The notes beneath the pieces are model-generated. The model ran no database searches, was not told the origin of the DNA, and was given only the letters and a program-made list of their open reading frames with translations. Positions 16,509 through 25,505 of a DNA stretch of 39,208 nt are shown in pieces. The position numbers and the translations under genes are program-made. Numbering within the stretch: position 1 is the first letter of the stretch; each line of letters begins with the position of its first letter. This DNA comes from Russula earlei (taxonomy: Eukaryota > Basidiomycota > Agaricomycetes > Russulales > Russulaceae), in contig JAGFNK010000484.1 in NCBI GenBank assembly GCA_025769875.1, positions 1-39,208 of the forward strand, in the 5' to 3' direction.

Positions 16509-19500
16509 CTATCTCAATATGGTAATAGAGCCGGATATTCTATCACGTCCGTTCTTTGGATCAATGATATAATAGTAAGTAGCTACCGGTAGTGGCCTAC
16601 CGTTATAATTACCATCCCATGGCAACTGATAGCCTATTGAGGTGAATACAAGCTGGCCATTACGATCATATACCTGTACTGTGCAACCAGGATACCTGTT
16701 GAGGTATTGTATTTGCCAGGAGTCATTTATACCATCACCATTTGGAGAAAACACATTGGGTATTAATGGTGGTTGTAGCAGCCATACATGCACCGAATCA
16801 CTGGCGGTACAACCTCCGTGCGCAGTAACAGTTAAATTATACGCCTTGTCAGTTGAGGGTGTACATACAGGGTTTTCTGTTCCCGGATCATCAAGAAAAT
16901 CAGGAGGGGTCCATTGGAACGTAAGGTTAGTACCTGATACGATCGGTTGTAGTGTAACAGACCTGCCTTGTAATACGTATTGGTCAGGGCCTGCATCTAC
17001 TACAGGTAATGCATCAATAGTAACTGTATGTGTGGCGGTATTACTTACGCAACCTTGTTGGTTATGAATAACCAATGTAACTGAATAAGTACCTGCCTTT
17101 GGATAGGTGTAAGATGGATTTTGAGTCTGGTTAACAGGAGAGCCATCGTTAAAATCCCATGTCCATGAGTTCACCGCACTCGTAAGACCATCACTCAGGT
17201 CATTGAATTGTATCGGTTTACCAATACATACTTCAGCAGGGTCAGCCTTAAAGTCTGCCTGGGGTTGCGGATGAATATTCGCAGCCGGTAACGTAATAGT
17301 TGTATCGGCGGAACAACCTTTATAAGTAACGGTTAGTTTTACCTGGTATGAGTTAACAGCGCTGTATTTATGTGTACCATTGGTGAAGGTGGAAGAAGTA
17401 GGATCATTAGGATCTCCAAAATCCCATACACTGCTTAGAACAGCCTGCGGATCGGTTGACACATAAGAACCATTGGTAAACAAGGCCGTGCCATCAGGTA
17501 AACATACATTAGCCGGTACCGTAAATGTAGGAACAGGCAGCGGGTTCACTGTTATCGCTTTGGTTGCAAGCGTGCTATTGCAACCGCTATCTGTTGTTAC
17601 CTTTAATGATATGTTATAGGTATTACCGGCTGTATAGGTATGTGTTGGGTTTTGTATTTGTGAAGTTGTATTGTCATCCAGGTTCCATGCCCATATAGTT
17701 ACTTTACCAATCCCTGTTTTGGAAGTGTCAGTAAACTGTACTGTTCCGTTTTGACACAAAGGATTGCTTACCGTAAATCCTGCCACCGGCAGCGCCCATA
17801 CAGTAACAGGGCTGGAAGCAGTATCCTTACAACCATTGGTAGCCGTATACGTTGCTAATACCGGGTAGGTACCTACGCCTGCTGTTTGCGGATTAAACGT
17901 ATTGCCAGACACGCCTGTACCGGAATAAACGAATGACCCGGTTTGACCGGTTGTTTCACTGGCATCTGTGATGGTTCTTGGCGATGCATCTAAGCAAATG
18001 CCTTTTTGCGCAGCGAAGACAACTTTAGGAGATTGAACAGTAGTTATCGTTGTGAAAGCAGTATCACTTACACAACCTTTATCGGTATAAGCCAGTAATC
18101 CAACTTTAAATGTATTGGCAGAACCATACTTATGGTTAGGATCCTGTAAGGTGCTGGTGGTATTATCTCCAAAGAGCCATTTCCATTGTTTAATGTAGCT
18201 ATTATCACCAGCAGGAGCGTTGGATAAACTTCCATCTATGAAAGCGATACTGTCGTTCGAGCAAAGAGGTGATTGTGTAACCGTAAACTTAGCCGTAGGC
18301 TGGTTATAGATGCCTGTGATGATCGTTGTTTTGGTAGCGCTGGTGCAACCGTATTGGGATGTAGCTATCAAGGTTACTGTATAGCTTCCTGTTCCTGCAG
18401 ATGCGTAGCTGTGTACCGGGTCTTTTGTAGTAGAGGTTATATTGTCCCCAAAGTTCCAGACATAGGTTAAGGTACCTGATACGGTTGTATCAGATTTATT
18501 GATAAAAGAAGTACTACCTGGTAAACAAATACCGGCAGGTGGAATAAAGTCCGCCACTGGTGTAGGACGTATCACAATTGTCATTGTATCTCCTGCACTG
18601 GTACAACCCTGAGCAGTTTCTACCCATAAGGAAGCCTTGTATGTTCCGGCTGCAGCATATTTGTGTTTTACCGGTATAGGTGGGTTATTATTATCCGTTA
18701 CTATACTATCTGCAGCACCTTCTCCAAAGTTCCAATGATATTTTTGGATAGCTCCTCCCGCAGTAGCTGTTGATGTACTTGTAAAAGTAGTTACACCTCC
18801 CAGACAGGTATCCTGGTTAACAGTAAAGGAAGCTGTTACATTACCAGAGAGGTCAATGGTTTTAGAAGTATCTGCAAAGCAACCAATATTATTAATCACC
18901 CTCAATTTTATGGTATAAGGTTGCTTATTGGGATACGTATAGGTAGGGTTCTGCTGTGTACTGGTTCCTACGCCATCACCAAAATCCCAGATCCATTGTT
19001 TCGCAGTATCGCCGGGGTAGCTGCGGGTAGTGTCTTTAAAGATGATCTGTTTGCTACCACAGCTAGCAGGTGTTGCTGTAAAATCAGCTGTATCCTGTAT
19101 AACAGTCATATTAACATTAATAGTGGTAGAGCTTCCACAAGCATTGGAGAAAGTTCCATTCACGGTAACTGTTATAGGAAAAGTAGTAACATCATTGAAT
19201 GAATATTGCCTTGGAGAAGCGTATGTATAATACGTTTGAGTATTATTGACAAAAGAGCCGGTACTCACAGGATTGTTTGCCGTAGTATCTGTATTCGGAC
19301 TTACTTTGGGATTGTTACCTACACTCCATTTCATGCTCGTTATTTGTGAAGGAGGATAAGGTAATGATAAGTTGACAGTAGTAGGATTCGACTTACATGT
19401 GGTAGCACTATTACTTGTGCCATACGGTGTTTGAGTAGTGGTGATAGCCGTAAGATCATTAATGGTTGTACCTGCGTTATAACCCCAGCTTTCTCCGTTA

Positions 19501-22500
19501 GCCACGCCATAGGCGATAGCATTAAACCCAACACTGGATGACAAGGTATGTGTAGCAGGATAAGATACATGGAATTTGGCCCAGTAATAATTAGGATCCT
19601 GCGGATGTGGCTTAAATGCACTGGCAATAGGTATTGATGCAGCTACTCCATAAGCGGAGCCGGTAAAACTGCTTTGTCCTGTATCTACCATTTGTGTAGG
19701 ATTCGTTGTAGGATCTAATCTAAAAGAGGCTACACCGGCTTGTGGTATCACTACGTTGATATATGTACCCCCGGATGATCCATCTTTAAAATCAGAAGTG
19801 TATACGGTTGTACTGGTAATAGACTGTTGTACCGGGCTTAATAAGATCATTTCAGGATCGCCGGTTCCATTATTTCCTACAGAAGCACCACCACAGGCAC
19901 TGCCCGGCAGTATAAACTGTGTAACAGTTACCGGTTTATCACTTTCTATTTTCCTGAGCTTGTTTCCTTCTATCTGGTAATACAGGCCTGTGGCATTCCA
20001 ATTGGTTGGCGTTTGTGGTAATACGGTACCATCAACTGTTACTATAGTAGTAGGGTCTGATACACCGATCCTAAAAAGATTATACTCCATAGTCTTGGTA
20101 GGTACCGTTAAATATTTGGTCCCCCAGGCTACCTGTGGGAACATCTGTTGTATCAGGTTATCTGAACCTGAACTAGGATTACTACAGGTAGAACTATTGG
20201 CAGAGATCAGTGTACGGGCATTACCGGCAAATACAGCTATCTGTTTACCACAGGTTGTAGACACATTAGTACCCGTAAGATCATAGCTGATCCCTGTAGA
20301 TGCATCCACCAATCCTATGGCACTAAATACCTGTCCTTTATTTAATGTCACCTGGTAACCGGTAGTCGTATTAGCAGCATACAATACATTACCTCCTGTA
20401 CCCCCTGATATTACAGGGGAACTAACAGAATCGAGGATAGCATTCGTAGGCTTAAAGGTCACTACTGTATTATCATCTTTGGCTATTACAAAGAAGTAGG
20501 TATTAGGTACGCCTGTATTGGATTTAGCGCCACCATAAGTTTGTACAATATAAGACGAGTTCCAGGTGTTGGTAGGGAAAACCATACTGCCGCCTGCTGA
20601 GTTATTGGTGGCATAATCATATAAGAACACCGCCACAGGTACATTATTAGTCACTTCCACATGTATACCGCGGCTGGATACACCGGTATAGTATAACCTG
20701 CTGTCGGGTAAGCCTGCGGCATTCTTGGCATCATTGGCATCCCCGGTAGGGAACCCTGATACTATTTGTACACTGTTGGCTGCTATGGTATAATACTGTG
20801 GTGCAAAAGACGGTATACCAGGCATAGTTACTTTAATAGTTGATGACTGTGCACCGGTAGCTACATATAACTGTAAACCATATGCAGCGGGTGAGCCTAC
20901 TTTACTACTCATCTTTTCTTCCAGGCCATACCCTACCCAGAAGTCTGTACCTGTATTCGTAAGCACTTGTTGAGATTGTATTACACTTCCGGTAAGCGTT
21001 ACACTATCTGCCGTTTGGGCAGTTGTTCCTCCTCCCGTATGATAGATGGCGCCATTAAATACGCCATAAGCCGATGTAGCCAAGCGTACATAAACATTGG
21101 TAGACGCCAGCGTGTTGCTGCTATACGGAACAGATAAGGTAGCAGCGAACCCAGAAGAAGGAGATAATGATATGGTATATCCCGTTGGAGCCGTCACTGT
21201 AACAGTGCCGCTTACAGGTGTTAAATAAGAACCGGTAACGCTATACGGTTGTATCGGTGGTGTTGAACCATAATTAACCGTACCAAAATTTAAAGAAGAA
21301 GGAGTAGCAATGATCGATGGTGCAGGCGCAGTTGTAGTAAATGTTATTTCATTCCCGTATGCAATACCCAATGAATTAATAGCATATGCCTTCGCATAAT
21401 AAGTGGTACTAGGCGTAAGCACTTTTAGCATACTTGTAAAAGAAGCGCTCCCGGTACCATCATTAGTAAAACTGCTACCTGATGTTGCAGTCTCAACTCC
21501 CTGCACAGTGCTCCAGCAAACACCTTTCTGAGTAATAGCTAAACCACCACTATCAAGTATGGCACCACCGGAAGTGGCTTTATTGGATAAAACGGGGTTA
21601 GCGCCATTGGTAGTAACAACAGGGATAGATGGCGGATCAGTTGTAAATATTTTATCTGCACCATAAATGGTATCAGCCTGTATGATCGCATAGGCTCTTA
21701 CATGATACAGTGTGGCAGCAGTAAGACCAGTAAGAGTGCTGTTAATAACACCGGCACTTCCATTACTTGTATAAGAAGAAAGAGCAACAGTTGGATTAGC
21801 AGATGTACTCCATACCATGCCACTTTGAGTTACCAATTTTGAAGTTGTGGGTCCATAAGTACCCGCTGCAGTTCCTGTATACTTACCTGTTGCCGCAACA
21901 ACTCCTGTTACAACGATAGGATCGGGAGCTGGAGGTGATGTCACAGTACCATTAAACACAAGCGTCATCAGACGGAAATTATCATTCTTGTCAGAGCCCG
22001 CATCAGCAGTAACATAAAACCGGAAAACATAATTATGCCCGCTATAGAAAGCATCATTGATACTACCAAAATTGATGCTGGTAGTAGTCATGGAGATCGT
22101 TGCTTTTGTTTCGCCATTGATCCTCGTCCATGGGCCCGCTCCATCTACCTGGTAATAGATATCAAGATACATGTTGGTAGTGGAAGTATTATAAGCCTGG
22201 TTGCTGGTACTTGCAGTTATACCAGCGAGGTGAAAATCAAATCCTGTTTTGGGAGATAAGGGAATATCGAAGTTATATCCGTTTGTATTAGTAACAGGCC
22301 ATACCAAACTATTGCTTTTCACCCTATATCCTGTACTATTATAAGTAACAGCAACCATCTGCGTACCTTGTATCAACGCGCCTGCTGTAACATTTACATT
22401 GGTGGCAGGTGCAGGACTTGCTGTTCCCGCTGTGGGATTCCCACTACCGGTAGCAAGTGGATACGTGGCAATTTGAGCATGAATAGTAGTAAGAAAACTG

Positions 22501-22571
22501 AACCCCAAAATGATGAAACAGAATAATCTAATACAATAGCGTACAGGGTTCTTAAAACAGTCTTTTTTCAT
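16509..22571 (-). CDS. 2020-aa T9SS type B adhesin with IgGFc-binding-like core and PKD array
   Basis: The signal peptide ends TTIHAQ (about residue 33). Then come the shared N-terminal beta-sandwich (about 35-210), two FN3-like repeats (215-312, 313-414), a choice-of-anchor Ig domain (418-530) and an IgGFc-binding-like domain (about 538-1040). A transition Ig/PKD domain (1055-1158) leads into a stalk of about eight Ig-like units (1160-1932). Most are PKD domains with WDFGDG-type strands and NPxxxY turns, and nearly every unit has one Cys near its start and a GC near its end. The last 85 residues (NVFSPNGDGINDSW onward) form a type B sorting domain. It is predicted to be a long surface-exposed adhesin exported by T9SS. 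No SprF gene adjoins it, so it may share the one at 9510. It is preceded by an operator-like palindrome and closed by its own hairpin. Confidence 0.92.
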   Translation of the reverse strand: MKKDCFKNPVRYCIRLFCFIILGFSFLTTIHAQIATYPLATGSGNPTAGTASPAPATNVNVTAGALIQGTQMVAVTYNSTGYRVKSNSLVWPVTNTNGYNFDIPLSPKTGFDFHLAGITASTSNQAYNTSTTNMYLDIYYQVDGAGPWTRINGETKATISMTTTSINFGSINDAFYSGHNYVFRFYVTADAGSDKNDNFRLMTLVFNGTVTSPPAPDPIVVTGVVAATGKYTGTAAGTYGPTTSKLVTQSGMVWSTSANPTVALSSYTSNGSAGVINSTLTGLTAATLYHVRAYAIIQADTIYGADKIFTTDPPSIPVVTTNGANPVLSNKATSGGAILDSGGLAITQKGVCWSTVQGVETATSGSSFTNDGTGSASFTSMLKVLTPSTTYYAKAYAINSLGIAYGNEITFTTTAPAPSIIATPSSLNFGTVNYGSTPPIQPYSVTGSYLTPVSGTVTVTAPTGYTISLSPSSGFAATLSVPYSSNTLASTNVYVRLATSAYGVFNGAIYHTGGGTTAQTADSVTLTGSVIQSQQVLTNTGTDFWVGYGLEEKMSSKVGSPAAYGLQLYVATGAQSSTIKVTMPGIPSFAPQYYTIAANSVQIVSGFPTGDANDAKNAAGLPDSRLYYTGVSSRGIHVEVTNNVPVAVFLYDYATNNSAGGSMVFPTNTWNSSYIVQTYGGAKSNTGVPNTYFFVIAKDDNTVVTFKPTNAILDSVSSPVISGGTGGNVLYAANTTTGYQVTLNKGQVFSAIGLVDASTGISYDLTGTNVSTTCGKQIAVFAGNARTLISANSSTCSNPSSGSDNLIQQMFPQVAWGTKYLTVPTKTMEYNLFRIGVSDPTTIVTVDGTVLPQTPTNWNATGLYYQIEGNKLRKIESDKPVTVTQFILPGSACGGASVGNNGTGDPEMILLSPVQQSITSTTVYTSDFKDGSSGGTYINVVIPQAGVASFRLDPTTNPTQMVDTGQSSFTGSAYGVAASIPIASAFKPHPQDPNYYWAKFHVSYPATHTLSSSVGFNAIAYGVANGESWGYNAGTTINDLTAITTTQTPYGTSNSATTCKSNPTTVNLSLPYPPSQITSMKWSVGNNPKVSPNTDTTANNPVSTGSFVNNTQTYYTYASPRQYSFNDVTTFPITVTVNGTFSNACGSSTTINVNMTVIQDTADFTATPASCGSKQIIFKDTTRSYPGDTAKQWIWDFGDGVGTSTQQNPTYTYPNKQPYTIKLRVINNIGCFADTSKTIDLSGNVTASFTVNQDTCLGGVTTFTSTSTATAGGAIQKYHWNFGEGAADSIVTDNNNPPIPVKHKYAAAGTYKASLWVETAQGCTSAGDTMTIVIRPTPVADFIPPAGICLPGSTSFINKSDTTVSGTLTYVWNFGDNITSTTKDPVHSYASAGTGSYTVTLIATSQYGCTSATKTTIITGIYNQPTAKFTVTQSPLCSNDSIAFIDGSLSNAPAGDNSYIKQWKWLFGDNTTSTLQDPNHKYGSANTFKVGLLAYTDKGCVSDTAFTTITTVQSPKVVFAAQKGICLDASPRTITDASETTGQTGSFVYSGTGVSGNTFNPQTAGVGTYPVLATYTATNGCKDTASSPVTVWALPVAGFTVSNPLCQNGTVQFTDTSKTGIGKVTIWAWNLDDNTTSQIQNPTHTYTAGNTYNISLKVTTDSGCNSTLATKAITVNPLPVPTFTVPANVCLPDGTALFTNGSYVSTDPQAVLSSVWDFGDPNDPTSSTFTNGTHKYSAVNSYQVKLTVTYKGCSADTTITLPAANIHPQPQADFKADPAEVCIGKPIQFNDLSDGLTSAVNSWTWDFNDGSPVNQTQNPSYTYPKAGTYSVTLVIHNQQGCVSNTATHTVTIDALPVVDAGPDQYVLQGRSVTLQPIVSGTNLTFQWTPPDFLDDPGTENPVCTPSTDKAYNLTVTAHGGCTASDSVHVWLLQPPLIPNVFSPNGDGINDSWQIQYLNRYPGCTVQVYDRNGQLVFTSIGYQLPWDGNYNGRPLPVATYYYIIDPKNGRDRISGSITILR

Positions 22572-22694
22572 AAAGCGGCAGTACTAATGATCGTTAAGTT
22601 GCCATGGGGTAGACAACTATGGCTTCACAATAATAACTGAAGCTGCCAACTTGTAGGTTGGTATGGAGGAACGGGTAAGGAGTATTTTTACGCA

Positions 22695-22712
22695 ATCGTT
22701 ACCGGCAACGAT
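22695..22712. promoter_or_regulatory. LacI/GalR-type operator-like palindrome upstream of the 2020-aa adhesin
   Basis: ATCGTTACCGGCAACGAT is an 18-bp palindrome with a single mismatch, 124-141 bp upstream of the start at 22571. Together with its flank GTATTTnTAnGCA it matches the site at 16393-16412. The rest of the 231-bp gap between trpB and the adhesin shows only weak inverted repeats and no ORF. Confidence 0.55.
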
Positions 22713-22802
22713 ACCATGTGTGGTAAAAAATAGAGATAAACGGGCTTCCCGCTAACAATATATTGCACGTTAACACTGTTGGAGAACAGGGAGATAGGCT
22801 GA

Positions 22803-24022
22803 TTATTTCTTCATTGCCTTCATATAAGTAGCAAGATCTTTATCGCCTCTTCCACTCAGGCATAACACTACCGTATCCTTACTGCTTAATTTTAACTGCT
22901 TTAATGCAGCCAATGCATGGGAGGATTCTAACGCAGGTATGATGCCTTCCAGTTTACTTAATTCAAATGCAGCTTCTAATGCTTCGTTATCTGTAGCGCT
23001 TAAAAAAGTACCGCGCCCGCTATCAAACAAATGTGCATGTAAAGGGCCTATACCGGGGTAATCGAGACCTGCTGAAATACTATGTGGTTCCGTTACCTGT
23101 CCATCTTCAGTTTGCATTACCAGGCTTTTGCTTCCATGTAATATACCAGGTTTGCCCAATTGTGTTGTGGCTGCACTCATACCACTGTCTATGCCGTGGC
23201 CTGCTGCTTCTACCGCTATCAGGCGCACACGCGGATCATCCAGGAAATGATAAAAAGCACCTGCCGCATTACTACCACCTCCTACACAGGCTACCACATG
23301 TGTGGGTAATTCGCTCCCCGTTTTTTCTTTTAACTGCCAACGCATCTCCTCACTGATCACACTTTGAAAGCGTGCTACCATATCCGGGTAAGGATGCGGA
23401 CCTACCACACTGCCGATCACATAATGTGTATCATTCGGATTATTGATCCAATCTCTTATTGCTTCATTAGTAGCATCTTTCAACGTTTGGCTGCCGCTGG
23501 CTGCCGGTATCACTGTTGCACCTAACATCTTCATGCGGGCTACATTGGGCGCCTGGCGTTCTATATCTTTTACACCCATGTAAACAATACACTCTATTCC
23601 TTTTAAAGCACACACGGTTGCAGTGGCTACACCATGTTGCCCTGCTCCTGTTTCTGCTATAATCCGTTTCTTACCAAGGCGCTGTGCCAGTAATACCTGC
23701 CCTATAGCATTGTTGATCTTATGCGCTCCAGTATGGTTCAGGTCTTCCGTTTGAGATAGATCCTTGTATCAAATTGTTTACTTAAACGCTCTGCCAGGAA
23801 CAAGGGTGTTGGCCTGCCTACATAGTCCCTTAGCAGTTGCTGATACTCTTCCTGGAAACTGCTTTCAGCCATGATGTTGATGTAGTTCTCTTTCAATTCT
23901 TCCACATTGCGGTGCAGCATCTCAGGAATAAAGGCTCCCCCGAATTTGCCATAATAACCAAAAATATTTGGCTGCTGGTAAGTTCCCCTATATTGGTTGT
24001 GCGATGATAAAGCGCTGATCAT
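22803..24022 (-). pseudogene. trpB: TrpB: tryptophan synthase beta subunit, with a one-base frameshift
   Basis: The PLP enzyme that joins indole and serine. The first frame (24022 to the break) starts MISALSSHNQYRGTYQQPNI and reads FGYYGKFGGAFIPEML, GRPTPLFLAERLSKQF and RIYLKR, then fails. The second frame continues without a gap as [20 protein letters not shown], with the PLP-binding Lys (codon 23718-23720), [19 protein letters not shown] and the phosphate-binding [12 protein letters not shown]. It ends at 22803 after the [12 protein letters not shown] segment. The break is one missing base in the C run at 23747-23748. The joined length, about 406 residues, is normal. It is last of the contiguous trp genes and follows trpF by 61 bp. 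With all other trp genes present, a sequencing error is more likely than real decay. Confidence 0.93.
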
Positions 24023-24083
24023 TGACTATTATTTATTTAAAATACAATTGTAAAATAACCGGGTTATCTATCATATAGTATGC

Positions 24084-24716
24084 CTATCTTAATTCGAGTA
24101 AAAAGTTCTTTATTTTCTTTATGTCTTTTATGCCGGGGCTTGTTTCAAACTTGCTGTTGATATCAAGCGCGAACAGGTCTTTTGCTACAGGATCTGCACT
24201 AAACTGCTTTATAGCCTGTACATCTGCCGGTTCTATGCCTCCACTCAGGAAAAAAGGTTTTTTAATATCAAGGTCTTTTAATACTTCCCAGTTAAATTTC
24301 TTTCCCGTACCACCATACCCCGCTCCTTCTGTATCAAACATGAACATATCCACCACATCCTGGTAGTCTTTTATTTTCCATAAAATATTATCATCTTCTC
24401 TTAACCGAAAGGCTTTAATAACTGAAATATAGTTGGATATTTTTTCACATTCTTTAGGGCTTTCATCTCCATGCAGTTGTACCAGGTATAATCCACAATC
24501 GTCTACCGTTTGTAGTATATCTTCCGTATAGGCATTGACAAACACACCTACTTTATTAATGTTGCCTTTGATTTTTTTGATGTTAGCGGCGGGCATGTAC
24601 CTAAACACATACCGGGGGCTTTTGGGGTAAAAGATAAAACCGCAGAACTCTACGCCCATTGCATCAAGCTGGTGTACCTGTTCTACCTGTGTCATGCCAC
24701 ATACTTTTACCCTCAT
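24084..24716 (-). CDS. trpF: TrpF: phosphoribosylanthranilate isomerase
   Basis: A 210-aa TIM-barrel isomerase that converts PRA to CdRP. It shows the start MRVKVCGMTQ with the catalytic Cys, FIFYPKSPRYV, VGVFVNA, LVQLHGDESP, MFDTEGAGYGGTGKKFNW with the catalytic Asp, FFLSGGI and DINSKFETSPGIKD. All key motifs are present. The start lies 2 bp after the natural (frame-restored) stop of trpC at 24719, so the genes are tightly coupled. Confidence 0.96.
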   Translation of the reverse strand: MRVKVCGMTQVEQVHQLDAMGVEFCGFIFYPKSPRYVFRYMPAANIKKIKGNINKVGVFVNAYTEDILQTVDDCGLYLVQLHGDESPKECEKISNYISVIKAFRLREDDNILWKIKDYQDVVDMFMFDTEGAGYGGTGKKFNWEVLKDLDIKKPFFLSGGIEPADVQAIKQFSADPVAKDLFALDINSKFETSPGIKDIKKIKNFLLELR

Positions 24717-24718
24717 TG

Positions 24719-25505
24719 CTATTGTATTTTAAGTTGTTGAGCAAAATCGGCAAAAGCAATCGCAGGGTCGGGCTGTTTCATGAAATTCCTCTCCAATCAA
24801 AAAGCCTTTGAATCCCGCTTTGCGTAAAGTTACAATTGTATCTATATTACTAATACCACTTTCTGTTACAGCCAGTTTATTTGTGGGTATCTGCTGAATA
24901 AGCTGTAAGGAAGTGCTGATATCTACTTCAAAAGTTTTTAAATTACGGTTATTAACGCCCACCATATCTATATCATTACAAATATGTTCCAGCTCCTCTT
25001 CATTGTGGATTTCGAGCAACACCTCCAGGCCGATACTTTTGGCAATGCCGGCCAACTGTTTTACCTCCGGGGGTGTTAAGCAGGCAGCTATCAGTAATAT
25101 CACTGCGGCGCCATACGCTTTTGCCTGAATTACCTGGTATTCATCTATCATAAAATCTTTTCGTAACAGAGGGATATGATTTACAGTAGCAGCAAGCAGA
25201 TCGTTCAAATGACCACCAAAAAAATCTGTGTCGGTCAATACGGAAATACCTGAAGCCCCATATTGCGTATAGGCAGTGGTTACATCCGTTACTGTTGCTT
25301 TATCATTAATAACCCCTTTGGACGGTGACTTTCTTTTATATTCAGCGATGATACCTGTTTTGGCTTCATCCAGTAAAGAGGCTTTTAGCGATAGAACCGG
25401 AGTGGCAAACAGCGGCATCTGCTCCATATCTTTTATAGTGGCTATTGATTTCTGGCAGCTGACTTCTATTTGCTTTTTCGCTATTATCTTTTCGAGGATG
25501 TTCAT
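24719..25505 (-). pseudogene. trpC: TrpC: indole-3-glycerol phosphate synthase, with a 3'-end frameshift
   Basis: A TIM-barrel enzyme that converts CdRP to IGP. It shows MNILEKIIAKKQIEV, IIAEYKRKSPSKGVI with a catalytic Lys, VLTDTDFFGGHL, LLRKDFMIDEYQV, GVNNRNLKTF, VTESGIS and GFLIGEEF. As sequenced, the frame then drifts into an atypical Cys-rich tail and stops at 24729. One extra base at the A run 24783-24785 explains this. The other frame supplies the normal ending (MKQPDPAIAFADFAQQL) and stops at 24719-24721. Only the last 20 or so residues are affected. The start overlaps the trpD stop by one base (TAATG). Confidence 0.93.

Noticed and set aside
10544..22571. Many long ORFs on the plus strand opposite the adhesin genes
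   Set aside because: They are antisense shadows of Ser/Thr/Val-rich coding sequence with low-complexity translations and no start context or family motifs.
22741..22751. CGGGCTTCCCG hairpin after trpB as the trp operon terminator
   Set aside because: The stem is 4 bp with no strong T tract. Where the trp transcript ends is unclear from sequence.
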